DNA from: Zelonia costaricensis
Taxonomy: Eukaryota > Euglenozoa > Kinetoplastea > Trypanosomatida > Trypanosomatidae
DNA: 64,000 nt
NCBI GenBank assembly: GCA_030849075.1
Contig: JASAOO010003545.1
Coordinates: 1 to 64,000 of the forward strand
Direction of reading: 5' to 3'
In this document: piece after piece, positions 32,801 to 40,181 of the stretch
How the letters are laid out: each line of letters starts with the position of its first letter
Position numbering within the stretch: the stretch's first letter is position 1
Position numbers and translations under genes: made by a program
Notes under the pieces: generated by a model
Told to the model about the DNA's origin: nothing
The model's input: the letters and a program-made list of their open reading frames with translations, nothing else
The model's database searches: none

Positions 32801-33275
32801 GGCGCTGGGGCTGCGGCGTGGACTGGCGTATTGCGAGGCCCTGCTGCAACGGCTGCACACACACGGTCTCGCCACGCAGGCGAAGGGCCACGGCGACTGC
32901 GACGACGACAACGACGGCCGCACTGTTCAGGCTCAGCGAAAGCGGGCGCGAAGTCGTGAACGTGACGATGCGGATGCTGACGACCTCGACAGCGATGACG
33001 GGTCGCCTCTAGGCGAGGCGGAGGTGGTGAGGCGCGTTCGGCGTCTTCACGCCCTCAGCCACGCCATTCTGTTCCGCGCCGACGGCGCACAAGACGCGGG
33101 TGCCGTCGTGGCGGCACCGTCGTCGCTTTCGATCACCTCCGCGTCACCGGCACCCGTGCTGTCCTCCGTCGTGCTGGACGCTGAGAACGGCGGCGCATTC
33201 TTCTCCGTTTCTGACACAGAGTCCGTCGGAAGCCGGCGCGTGCCGTCCTGCGCGGAGGTGATTGACATCGAGTGA
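29805..33275 (+). CDS. Large helical-repeat protein of unknown function, probably nuclear
   Basis: A 1156-residue protein predicted to be mostly alpha-helical, with alanine- and leucine-rich helices through residues 15-1000 and acidic or Pro-rich linkers. The N-terminal part (for example KKLTMLNAAWKLLLTIASHA near residue 84) reads like an ARM/HEAT-type solenoid. It recalls the plan of FIRRM/C1orf112, the FIGNL1 partner in homologous recombination, but this is only an impression. A basic cluster QRKRARSRERDD near residue 1043 followed by acidic residues looks like a nuclear localisation signal. No enzyme motif was found. The protein ends in an acidic tail EVIDIE. The ATG at 29805 is the first in frame after the CA array. 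Coding bias is strong throughout. Confidence 0.8.
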   Translation: MSGGRMRGRQPTPSPPAVRHVDVEEALRLMQAASERQSAGAASVLAPLVRSAAHLAAQCTPALFSTVLDACDATLAVEASPKKLTMLNAAWKLLLTIASHAGVPFDDFNVAVTHMIDQLRWGVLTHDWSDKTRVRLATFFASHVVSAIRAHPRWLLACLDAGPDTATSSAVPQLVRLYLAVCVTLATSARDATALAALHDNIVVRLHAIFHCLGGAAVALDEEACAGAEAEAARCGAGDEGEDGAAAAGPSRAAPPYSAHALQALLAQCVSTAAAREIEEAAEGGLTARMATATAALSLYLHVVRGALEATTTAEAEAEAGQGDSAPLSHSRHGSSRDPVDDAAAEGAVAGAAVSCGSSSRQLPRAALSLLQSSLVWWTQPAAPQVVVVAETDGPADVNALRGEVVACAAALPLGTFADNALPQDATVAASGVSLRAMWTDSLATVWLHALRRRGAHLSSTGEGSEELAVSSVAPTAFGSSGEDLAAHVLASLANALSPSSPCTPTAPLPPPPPTSTAPLLLLDAWALMLERAESAAASAVADARDDAAHLVRALLQVMADLRCGAALMVESLLRLSSPAPSMQTSPDRRDPASPAHAHRVGDDAAAGAAAAAARVLRQWIGAAVALVAYGDAMLGLPQANREAAADGEAGSGVSYAAARTVATLATVMRSHISSCGDAGTMGIDDAVEGLRAALVTAQQQQQQPHSTETALHLLAVPGALTAVFDAVLQHTTTHVQPAHDAADVVELCGGELRARLLPLASSFKSLTHTLQALMSASPSTTDHNVVLRCDGARVARWVAARLLDGAAAVPLTDCAEDAVLVACVRRWTDIAFSAATAALDGGTDGSDPVAVADAAAALLRVMEECTTLPLERLRLSEHATHALMSLLQGGDGDQLAAEDGEDSADSMRSEHKRDTALTGAGPSWNVLHRAAATQWDAACEWLAARCDVNTAHTDAPVADSTTALADELRAALPLGDTVECSRDRREHAVVTAPASAETALGLRRGLAYCEALLQRLHTHGLATQAKGHGDCDDDNDGRTVQAQRKRARSRERDDADADDLDSDDGSPLGEAEVVRRVRRLHALSHAILFRADGAQDAGAVVAAPSSLSITSASPAPVLSSVVLDAENGGAFFSVSDTESVGSRRVPSCAEVIDIE

Positions 33276-33892
33276 CGACCCCTCGCACCGTCTCGTGGCC
33301 CTGCGCACCTCCCTGACCGGTGTGGTGACTCACATCCCCCCTTTTCCTACTCCAACGCCCTTCCCAGACACCTGGGTGGGCACTCTCAGCACCCCAGTGA
33401 GACAAACCAGTCAAAACTAAAAGAGAAAAAAGAACAAGAATCCGTGGGGACGCGGAGTTGACGGATTGGCTGCAACCATTATTTCTCAAGGCGGTCCACG
33501 GACGTCACTCCCCACCCCAACCGTCGGCAGCACAAGCGCACGCACGCCCCCTTCCCCCCTTTCCCCATACACAGCACACGGAAGGTATGCGGTGAGCGTT
33601 CTCGTGCGAGGGCGCCGCTCTTCTGTGTTGCGGCACACCCGCCGCATAGGGAGGGGGAGTGCTCACGGCGCGCGCCCACCACACTCGAACACCACGCTCA
33701 CGCTGCGCCGTGATGCGTCATTCCCCTTCTCCTGTGCCCCTCGTGTGGCGGCAAGAGAGAGTGCTCTACATGGCCCCAGAGTCCGGGCAGAGGCCCAGCC
33801 GTCCTTGCACACCATCGTCGTACGGCACCGGTCCCCAACTCCTGCTCCTGCACTCATCTCTCTCTCTCGTTCGCTCTCTTACGCACTCAGTC
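33276..33892 (+). other. Spacer of 0.6 kb
   Basis: An A-rich segment lies at about 33416-33436. A C/T tract at about 33852-33888 is followed directly by AG at 33889-33890. The next gene's frame is open back to about 33659 with in-frame ATGs at 33713 and 33770, so its start is uncertain. Confidence 0.5.
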
Positions 33893-35083
33893 ATGCAATC
33901 CGGTTTCAAGCGGCAGCGCACCGGCAGCAGTAGCAGCGGGGGCGGCGGCGTTGCGGGTCGCGGTCGAGGTGGCCGCGGTGGTGGTAGCGGCGCTGGCTTT
34001 GGCGGCGCTCGCGGTCGGGGCGGCCGCGGGGGAGGCGGTGGCGTTGGCAGTCGCGGCCGCGGGGCGGGGGGTGACCGCGACAGCGTCCGTGACCGCGACC
34101 GCAGCGCGGCCGGCATGTCGAGCAGCTCGAAGTGGTCTGGCGGGTACCGGCCTCAGGTTGCGGACGAGTCGGTGCCTCGGCCGCACCTCCCGGGCGAGCG
34201 CTCTCGCGGTGGGGCCCGCGGAGGCAGTTTTGGCGGCGGGCACCGCGGCTCCGCGCCCTTCACACCCGCGCACGGCGCCCGGCCGGTGCGCAGCGGGCCG
34301 GTCAGCGGGGGCGGGCACAGCAAAGCTGGAAAACCGCGCGATGTCGTGGTGATTCTCGAGAAGGCGGGTATCCTGCTGGGCAACATGGGGCTCGTGGATG
34401 CCTACGACCGCGCCGCGACGACCGAGATCGCGAACGCGTCGCTCACGGATGTGCGGCCCGACATTGTCCACCAGTGCCTCCTCGCCCTCTTCGACTCCGA
34501 CCTCGCCTACCAGCACCGTCTGCGAGTATACATCAGCCTCTTCGTGCGCCAGGGCAAGGTGATCGAGGTGTCCCCGGCGCTGCGGCCGCCCCGCACGTAC
34601 ACGCGCTTCCGCGGTCTCATGGCAGCCCTGCTGCGCGACGGCCGCATCTGCTCGACGGACGGACAGGTGCTGATGCGGCTGATGCCGGGCTCCGTCGCGC
34701 CCATCATTCCGCACGGCGCAGAGGTGGTGGGCCTCACCAACAGCCTCGCCTCCCCCGTTGTCACGGCGACGCAGCTGGCGCAGCACGCCGCGGCGGCGCC
34801 GGTGGATGACGCGCTGCAGGGCGGCATTAAGCACGTCACCGCCTTCTACTGCATCTCCTGCACGGACGACTGCAACCTCGACGGCATCGACTACATCACC
34901 AAGTCGGTGTGCCTCTCCGCGTTCCCGATGACGGCGCACGTGCAGTGCGCGCGTGTCTGCGAGGGTCACACGCGCGTGGAGCCGGCGAGCGGCAGCGCCG
35001 CGTCCCGAGCGAAGGAGGCGGCCGCGTCGCCCAAGACTGGCGAAGTCTTCCCGGTCGATCAAGGCGATGAAGCGGAGGCGTGA
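33893..35083 (+). CDS. EMG1: Emg1/Nep1-family protein with RGG-rich N-terminus
   Basis: A 396-residue protein. Residues about 16-66 are an RGG/GRG-rich tail followed by a disordered Arg/Gly/Ser linker to about 145. Residues 146-360 match the Emg1/Nep1 SPOUT family, which methylates a hypermodified pseudouridine in 18S rRNA and is needed for small-subunit assembly. Visible family motifs are RPDIVHQCLLALFDSDLA, LRVYISLFVRQGKVIEVSPA and PRTYTRFRGLMAALL. The cofactor-loop region is unusual: where Emg1 has a glycine-rich GAMA(R/H)G stretch, this protein reads FYCISCTDDCNLDG, then rejoins the family at LSAFPMTAHVQCARVC. The start at 33893 is where composition turns protein-like, but it lies only two bases after an acceptor-like AG, so an in-frame ATG at 33770 is possible. 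Likely nucleolar. Confidence 0.9.
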   Translation: MQSGFKRQRTGSSSSGGGGVAGRGRGGRGGGSGAGFGGARGRGGRGGGGGVGSRGRGAGGDRDSVRDRDRSAAGMSSSSKWSGGYRPQVADESVPRPHLPGERSRGGARGGSFGGGHRGSAPFTPAHGARPVRSGPVSGGGHSKAGKPRDVVVILEKAGILLGNMGLVDAYDRAATTEIANASLTDVRPDIVHQCLLALFDSDLAYQHRLRVYISLFVRQGKVIEVSPALRPPRTYTRFRGLMAALLRDGRICSTDGQVLMRLMPGSVAPIIPHGAEVVGLTNSLASPVVTATQLAQHAAAAPVDDALQGGIKHVTAFYCISCTDDCNLDGIDYITKSVCLSAFPMTAHVQCARVCEGHTRVEPASGSAASRAKEAAASPKTGEVFPVDQGDEAEA

Positions 35084-36011
35084 TCACCAGGCGGCGCTGT
35101 GTCGCGTGTGTGGTGGTCGCATGGCAGTTGTGGGCAGGACTGCCCCCCCTCCCTCTCTCCTACCACATTGTGCTCCGTTAAAGCTCCCCTCGAATAAGAA
35201 GCAGCGCGCTATGCGCTGCGTAATGAGCTCGTCTACTTCTGCCCACTCGGCAGACAAGGTAAAACAATGCGACACACACACACACACAGTGAGAACTCCT
35301 GCTGTGCGTCACCGGTCGCCCATCGGGCATGAGACGCGGATCGGCGGAGCGTCGCGGCATTTCGACTTGAAGCGGCAGGCAGCGCCAATGGAAAGGTGTC
35401 TGCATCACGTGGGGGTAGGGGGGGGGGGCAGGGGGGAGGGAGGGAGCAGACGTAGAACCTCTTCGGCCCTTGCTGCACGCTGCTGGCCCTCCCTCTCTCT
35501 TGCGTCGAGTACGGCCCATCGTTCTCCTCGTGAGCGAGCTGGAGAAGATGGCCGAGCACGGTGGAAGATGGTTGGTCAGACGTGTCATGGCTGCTGCGCC
35601 GTCGCACTTCACCTCCACATCCCGCTCCTCGCCTCTCTTCTCTCCATCTCGGCACGTCTCAAGCAACCGTGGTTCGCCACGTACGCACACCCACAAATAA
35701 GTGCACACACACACGCACATAGACTGGCAAGGGAAAACGAGGACACGTGTGTCTGAACGCTTCTTTCGCTGAGTGTGGTGTCGTGATGTGCGCAAGCGGG
35801 GCGCACAGACTCCACGCGTTCTTCAACCCCGACCCTGTGGCACGACCCCTGTCCTTTGCTCTCTGTAGTGCCTGATCCGCATCCGTGACACACACGAACA
35901 CACACACACACACGCACACACACAACACGTCGCACTATCCAACTTCCCTCACCACATCCAGCACGTACGAACGCATCTCCTGTGGAGGAAGAGCACGCCA
36001 GATCCTGGGCG
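35084..36011 (+). other. Spacer of 0.9 kb
   Basis: CA-rich stretches lie at about 35271-35288, 35702-35716 and 35894-35926. A purine-rich G run lies at about 35417-35450. C/T-rich tracts fall at about 35480-35505 and 35620-35650. No gene was seen. Confidence 0.55.
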
Positions 36012-38414
36012 ATGTCGTCGCTAGTGCCCTTTGACTTCCGCTGCGTCGGCCACCTCACCGGTGTCTCCCTCCGCTGTGCCCCGCTGCACTTGACGCTGCC
36101 GGCTTCGACCTTGCGCTCATCACGGGCACATCAACAACAGCAGCAGCAGCGTCGGCGATGCCGTGATCTGCAGCGGACCGTCGCTGCGTCCGCTGGTCCT
36201 TCCCCGTCAAGCCCGCTGGCACTGCGTCGTGAGGACACCACTGAGCCCAACTCCCCTGAGCACCTCATCGCCTCCTGGGGGGTCGCGCAAAGTGATGTCG
36301 ACAGCGCCGTCGCGAGCGTGCAAGGCGGCAGTGGCGAACGCGGGTCGACCCCGGCCACCGTACTGGCCCCTCCTGCCGTGATTGCGGCAGGTGCTGGCGT
36401 TGCCGAAGAAGGTCCGTCCTCGCACAACCACACGCGGCAGACGTCTTCGCTACTCCCACCGCACGTCGACCCGGCATCCGATGGTAGCCGCACCCCATCA
36501 CCACACGCTGGCGCCGTGAGTGACGACGAGGGGGCCGGGGATGCCGGTAGCGGCGGCACCACCGTGGAGCTCGAGATTGACCTGCACAGGCCCGCACTGT
36601 GCCTGGAGATGTACTTCACCCTGCGTGTGACAGCGCCACTGGGGACATCGTCCGCCGTCCCGGAAGGTGCTGAGATGCCGATCGACAACGAGGCTGCAGG
36701 GAAGGGGAACTCGCCTCACTCGTTGACCGCGTCGGCACCACTGCACACGAGTGAAGTGAGCCGCGGCAGTGCCCAGCCGCGGTGGGCGGACCTCCCGCCT
36801 ACCTGCCTCGCCGCTCACGCGGCGGCGACGCAGCTGGATGTCGCTTTCTTCTACACGGCATCTTGCCTGTCACAGGCAGCGGCGCTGCAGTCGACTGCGG
36901 CCTCGCCCTCCTCCAGTCCGCGCGTGTCGGCGGACGTGTGCGTGCACCTCTGCCACGTGGACATGTGCGACGTCGTGTACGCCGGCGCCAGCGTCGAGGA
37001 GGCGGACGCCACGCTCAGCCGTCTCCTCTACGTCGACACACAGCCGCTGCCCCTCTCACCGCAGCAGGACAAGGGGAGGGCTCCGCCATCGCCGAAGCGC
37101 AGCCCAGCAGCGGCACCCGCCCCGCGCGGCTTTACGCGTCCACTTGTGCTTCTCCTCTGCACCGACGGCGTCTTCCTGCCTCGGGTGTCGCTCACCGACT
37201 TCTCGGCCTCCGCCCTCGCGTTGCTGGAGGAGATGCGCGCGGCGCGCACGGAGACCTTCGCGCCGCCGCCCACTGCCGCGGACCTGCAGCTGCCGTCACC
37301 GACGCCTTCGGCGCTGCACGCCATCGCCGGCCGGTCTTCGGTTGCCGCGACAGCCGCCAGCGAGATCGCGGCGGCGTGCACGGAGCTGCCCTGGAGCCGC
37401 GCGCCGTCGTCGGTGGGGTGGCGCTACCCGCCATCCGCCGTGCCGCGCGCCGCCGCACGCCGCATCTCGCTGGGCGACGTCAAAGCAGCGGCGCTGTCGA
37501 CGGTGGCCTGGCAGCGCCTCGCTGAGCTCGCAGAGGGGCGTCAGGCTGCGCTGGCGGATGAGTTCGACACCGAGGCGGCAGCCGATCCGGCCGGCCGCGC
37601 GCAGGCGGCGCGCCACGCTACGCTGCGCGTGCAGCTCGCCGCCGCGCGTGAGCAGCTGACGCTGTCGACGCTGGAGCTGGAGGCGCTGCAGGAGGGCGTG
37701 GTGGAGCGACAGCGGCACCTGCAGCGGCAGGAGGAGGCCCACGCGCTGCTGCAGAGCCACCTCACGCTGACGACGTCTGCAGAGACGCAGGAGCTCGCGC
37801 GAGCGGCCGCGCGCGATGAGGAGGCGCAGCGGGCGCGCCTGCGTGCACAGCTGGCCCGAGTGCGTCAGCAGCGTGCACGCGAGCTCAGCCTCGTGTACCA
37901 TGTGGAGCTGTCGAACCAGTACGCCAACCTTGCCTGCACGCGGGCGGCGGACGCGAAGGATCACATTAACCGATGTGCGTTGCCGGTCTTGTTTGCGGGC
38001 CGCGCCGACACGGACACCGGATCGCAGCTTGTGGCGCGGTCCGCGGATGAGATGCACGAAGAAGCCGTCGCCCTCGGACACGCTGGCCACCTACTGGTGG
38101 TCCTCTCATCGCTGTACAGCTGCGCGCTCCCGCACCCCATCGTGCTCGGCAGCGGGCAGAGCTTTGTGCTGGCCTCCCCCACCGTGGGCGCCGCGCAGGC
38201 GATGACGGCGCCGTACACCCTGACGGAGGCGCGCAAGTACCCGCTGAGCTGTCACAGGGTTGGCGAGCGGCCGCTGATGATGGGCGGCGTGCGGCTGCTG
38301 CTACGGGATGGGGTGGCCCTGGCCACGGCGATGGGCAAGCCAGAGCGCCGCGTGCTTGCCTGCTCGGACCGGCTCGGTGCTCTGCTGGACCTGCTGCTGC
38401 GTGACGCCGAGTGA
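36012..38414 (+). CDS. UVRAG/Vps38-like subunit of class III PI3-kinase complex
   Basis: An 800-residue protein. The first 45 residues and about 185-330 contain beta-rich segments (TVELEIDLHRPALCLEMYFT; LDVAFFYTASCL) that could form a C2-like domain, interrupted by long Ser/Pro/Ala-rich stretches. A coiled coil spans about 533-628. The C-terminal 170 residues resemble the UVRAG/Atg14 domain: YHVELSNQYANLACT, then EEAVALGHAGHLLVVLSSLY, SCALPHPIVLGSGQSF and a final strand around MMGGVRLLLRDGVALA. The order of AxALGYxAHL, LPxRYPI and FxxGVxLL motifs is the family hallmark. This subunit directs Vps34/Vps15/Beclin to endosomes or autophagosomes. The assignment rests on motifs read by eye. The start is the first ATG; codons further 5' are spacer-like. 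Confidence 0.8.
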   Translation: MSSLVPFDFRCVGHLTGVSLRCAPLHLTLPASTLRSSRAHQQQQQQRRRCRDLQRTVAASAGPSPSSPLALRREDTTEPNSPEHLIASWGVAQSDVDSAVASVQGGSGERGSTPATVLAPPAVIAAGAGVAEEGPSSHNHTRQTSSLLPPHVDPASDGSRTPSPHAGAVSDDEGAGDAGSGGTTVELEIDLHRPALCLEMYFTLRVTAPLGTSSAVPEGAEMPIDNEAAGKGNSPHSLTASAPLHTSEVSRGSAQPRWADLPPTCLAAHAAATQLDVAFFYTASCLSQAAALQSTAASPSSSPRVSADVCVHLCHVDMCDVVYAGASVEEADATLSRLLYVDTQPLPLSPQQDKGRAPPSPKRSPAAAPAPRGFTRPLVLLLCTDGVFLPRVSLTDFSASALALLEEMRAARTETFAPPPTAADLQLPSPTPSALHAIAGRSSVAATAASEIAAACTELPWSRAPSSVGWRYPPSAVPRAAARRISLGDVKAAALSTVAWQRLAELAEGRQAALADEFDTEAAADPAGRAQAARHATLRVQLAAAREQLTLSTLELEALQEGVVERQRHLQRQEEAHALLQSHLTLTTSAETQELARAAARDEEAQRARLRAQLARVRQQRARELSLVYHVELSNQYANLACTRAADAKDHINRCALPVLFAGRADTDTGSQLVARSADEMHEEAVALGHAGHLLVVLSSLYSCALPHPIVLGSGQSFVLASPTVGAAQAMTAPYTLTEARKYPLSCHRVGERPLMMGGVRLLLRDGVALATAMGKPERRVLACSDRLGALLDLLLRDAE

Positions 38415-38999
38415 GTGCGGTGACACACATGGCTGGTGCGGGTGCGGCCGTCTTTGCCCGCCTCGCCTCCCTCGTCCCGCCCAAACGGCGCACCGATCGA
38501 GAACGCCCGCACACACACACACGCACACAGACACAGATAATCACACACCCGCTCCTGCCAGAGCATGAACGAGAGAGCACCAACTGGTAGGCCTGCGCTC
38601 TTCGCTGCCAGCGGCTTCGCAGTCTCCCCAAGCTCCTGCTGCGCACCTGCCGCCGCGCTGGTCGCGGTCCTGTCACGATCGCGGCAGTGGCGCGGGCGCT
38701 GCTAAGGCAGAGCGAGCATACTCACGCTCACGCAGTGGAACTGTGTCGCACGCTGCGATCTCTCAAGGCCCTGTCGCCCTTTTTGTTCTCTCAACTCGAT
38801 CCTTCTCGTCACTTGTCCCTCTCCACCTTGACACACACACACACACACACATGTATTCGCGAGCCTCATCGTGCCACGTGGCGCTTGTGACGCATCGTAG
38901 CACCTCCCAGCGCCAAGCATTCGGGGTCGCACGAGCAGGAGCGGTGCTGCACCTTGTCCACCGCACCGAGTTGGCCCTCCGTGCCATCCTGCAACGGGC
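38415..38999 (+). other. Spacer of 0.6 kb with CA arrays
   Basis: A CA-rich stretch lies at about 38509-38550 and another at 38831-38851. A T/C tract at about 38760-38825 lies between. No other gene was seen. Confidence 0.55.
38831..38851 (+). repeat. CA dinucleotide microsatellite
   Basis: About 10 CA units within the predicted 5' flank of the 121-residue protein gene. Confidence 0.8.
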
Positions 39000-39365
39000 A
39001 TGCACACTTCTCTGCACGGCGGCGCAGACGGACAGCCTCCTGCACTCATTCCCCATGCCCCGCCGTCCGACACGGGTGCCGGCGCCGCCACTGCTGCCGC
39101 ATCTCGCGCAGCGGGCAGCAGTGACGTGTTCACGTCCGCGTCAGCCGCGCGCGTCGAGGAGCTGCAGCGCACACTTGAGGTGCTGTACCGCGACATCATC
39201 CTCCCATTCTACGAGCCAGTGGAGCGGCTGCGTGTGACGAACAACCGGGCCATTCGCGTGCAGGACGTCGTCGACGCCATTGCCGCGGAGAGTCGTAGCA
39301 CGCTAAGCCGCCCGCCCTCCGTTGGGGAAGGGGGCAGCGGCTCCATGAGCCCGAGCCGTGGCTGA
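39000..39365 (+). CDS. Small conserved-looking protein of unknown function
   Basis: A 121-residue protein. The first 48 residues are low in complexity. Residues about 49-97 form a likely helical core, VEELQRTLEVLYRDIILPFY followed by EPVERLRVTNNRAIRVQDVV, with third-position G/C typical of genuine genes here. The tail is Ser/Gly/Pro-rich. The core contrasts sharply with flanking spacer, which argues for a real gene despite its size. The family is not recognised. The pattern of a helix, a short loop with PFYEP and a second helix with VQDVVDAI could suit a small subunit of a complex such as a kinetochore or vesicle-tethering assembly, but this is speculation. Confidence 0.65.
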   Translation: MHTSLHGGADGQPPALIPHAPPSDTGAGAATAAASRAAGSSDVFTSASAARVEELQRTLEVLYRDIILPFYEPVERLRVTNNRAIRVQDVVDAIAAESRSTLSRPPSVGEGGSGSMSPSRG

Positions 39366-40181
39366 CACGCGCGCTGCGCTGGGTTGCGCTGGTGGTGGTG
39401 GTGGTGGTGGTGGCGGGGGACGCGCACACCAGCGCCCAAGCCCAGAGCACGACATGACGGGCGCTTTGCCCGCTTCCGCTTAACGTACCAACGCGTTCGC
39501 TGATCGAGCCACACCAGTCTCACTCGTCCAGAGGAGACGAAGCAGGAGGCACGCCGACCTACGGGGCTCGCAGTGCCTGGAGCGTCTCTCACGGACTGCA
39601 CACGCATCTCCGCTCTCCCTCTACGTGCTCCGCTGGGCCCACCCGCACAGGTTGGGCCCCTCTCCCCTCCCATGCTGCCCTGACCTGGCCCCACCAGCTC
39701 CACCTCTTCTCTCACCACCTCCGCAGCTGCTCAGCTCCGCTGTGTGGCCTCCGTCCGCCTTCTCCCCGTCAACACACGAGAGAGTGCCGATCTGTTTTCT
39801 CTGTTTGCCTCAGTGGCTGAATGGCGCTGCGGGGCGGAGACGTGCGTGCGACACGCCTGCCTCCGGCTTCCTCCTCTTCCCCCCTCCCCCTCCTTTCGCT
39901 CCACGCCACGCGGCGGCAGCGGCGTCAGCGGCGAAGCACCGAGGGAAGGGGACTGAAGGTACTGCGCTAGCACACATCAGCATACACAAGACACAAACAC
40001 ACATAGGCCAAGCGCATAACTTGTGTTCCAGAGCTCCTCGAACACTGCTACCGTACTGCTTTCGCCGCACCTCCTTTTTTTTTTCATTTTCGGCACCACT
40101 TTCGCTACAGCAGGCTGCACTGGTCGCGCCCCCCCCCTCCACACACACACACACACAGCGCTCCCGTTCTACACTGCAGCC
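39366..40181 (+). other. Spacer of 0.8 kb
   Basis: A GGT trinucleotide array lies at 39391-39413 right after the previous stop. C/T tracts lie at about 39655-39720 and 39865-39900. A T run lies near 40075-40084 and a short CA array at 40140-40157 just before the next ATG. No gene was seen. Confidence 0.55.
39391..39413 (+). repeat. GGT trinucleotide array
   Basis: Seven to eight GGT units, about 25 bases after the stop of the 121-residue protein. Confidence 0.85.
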
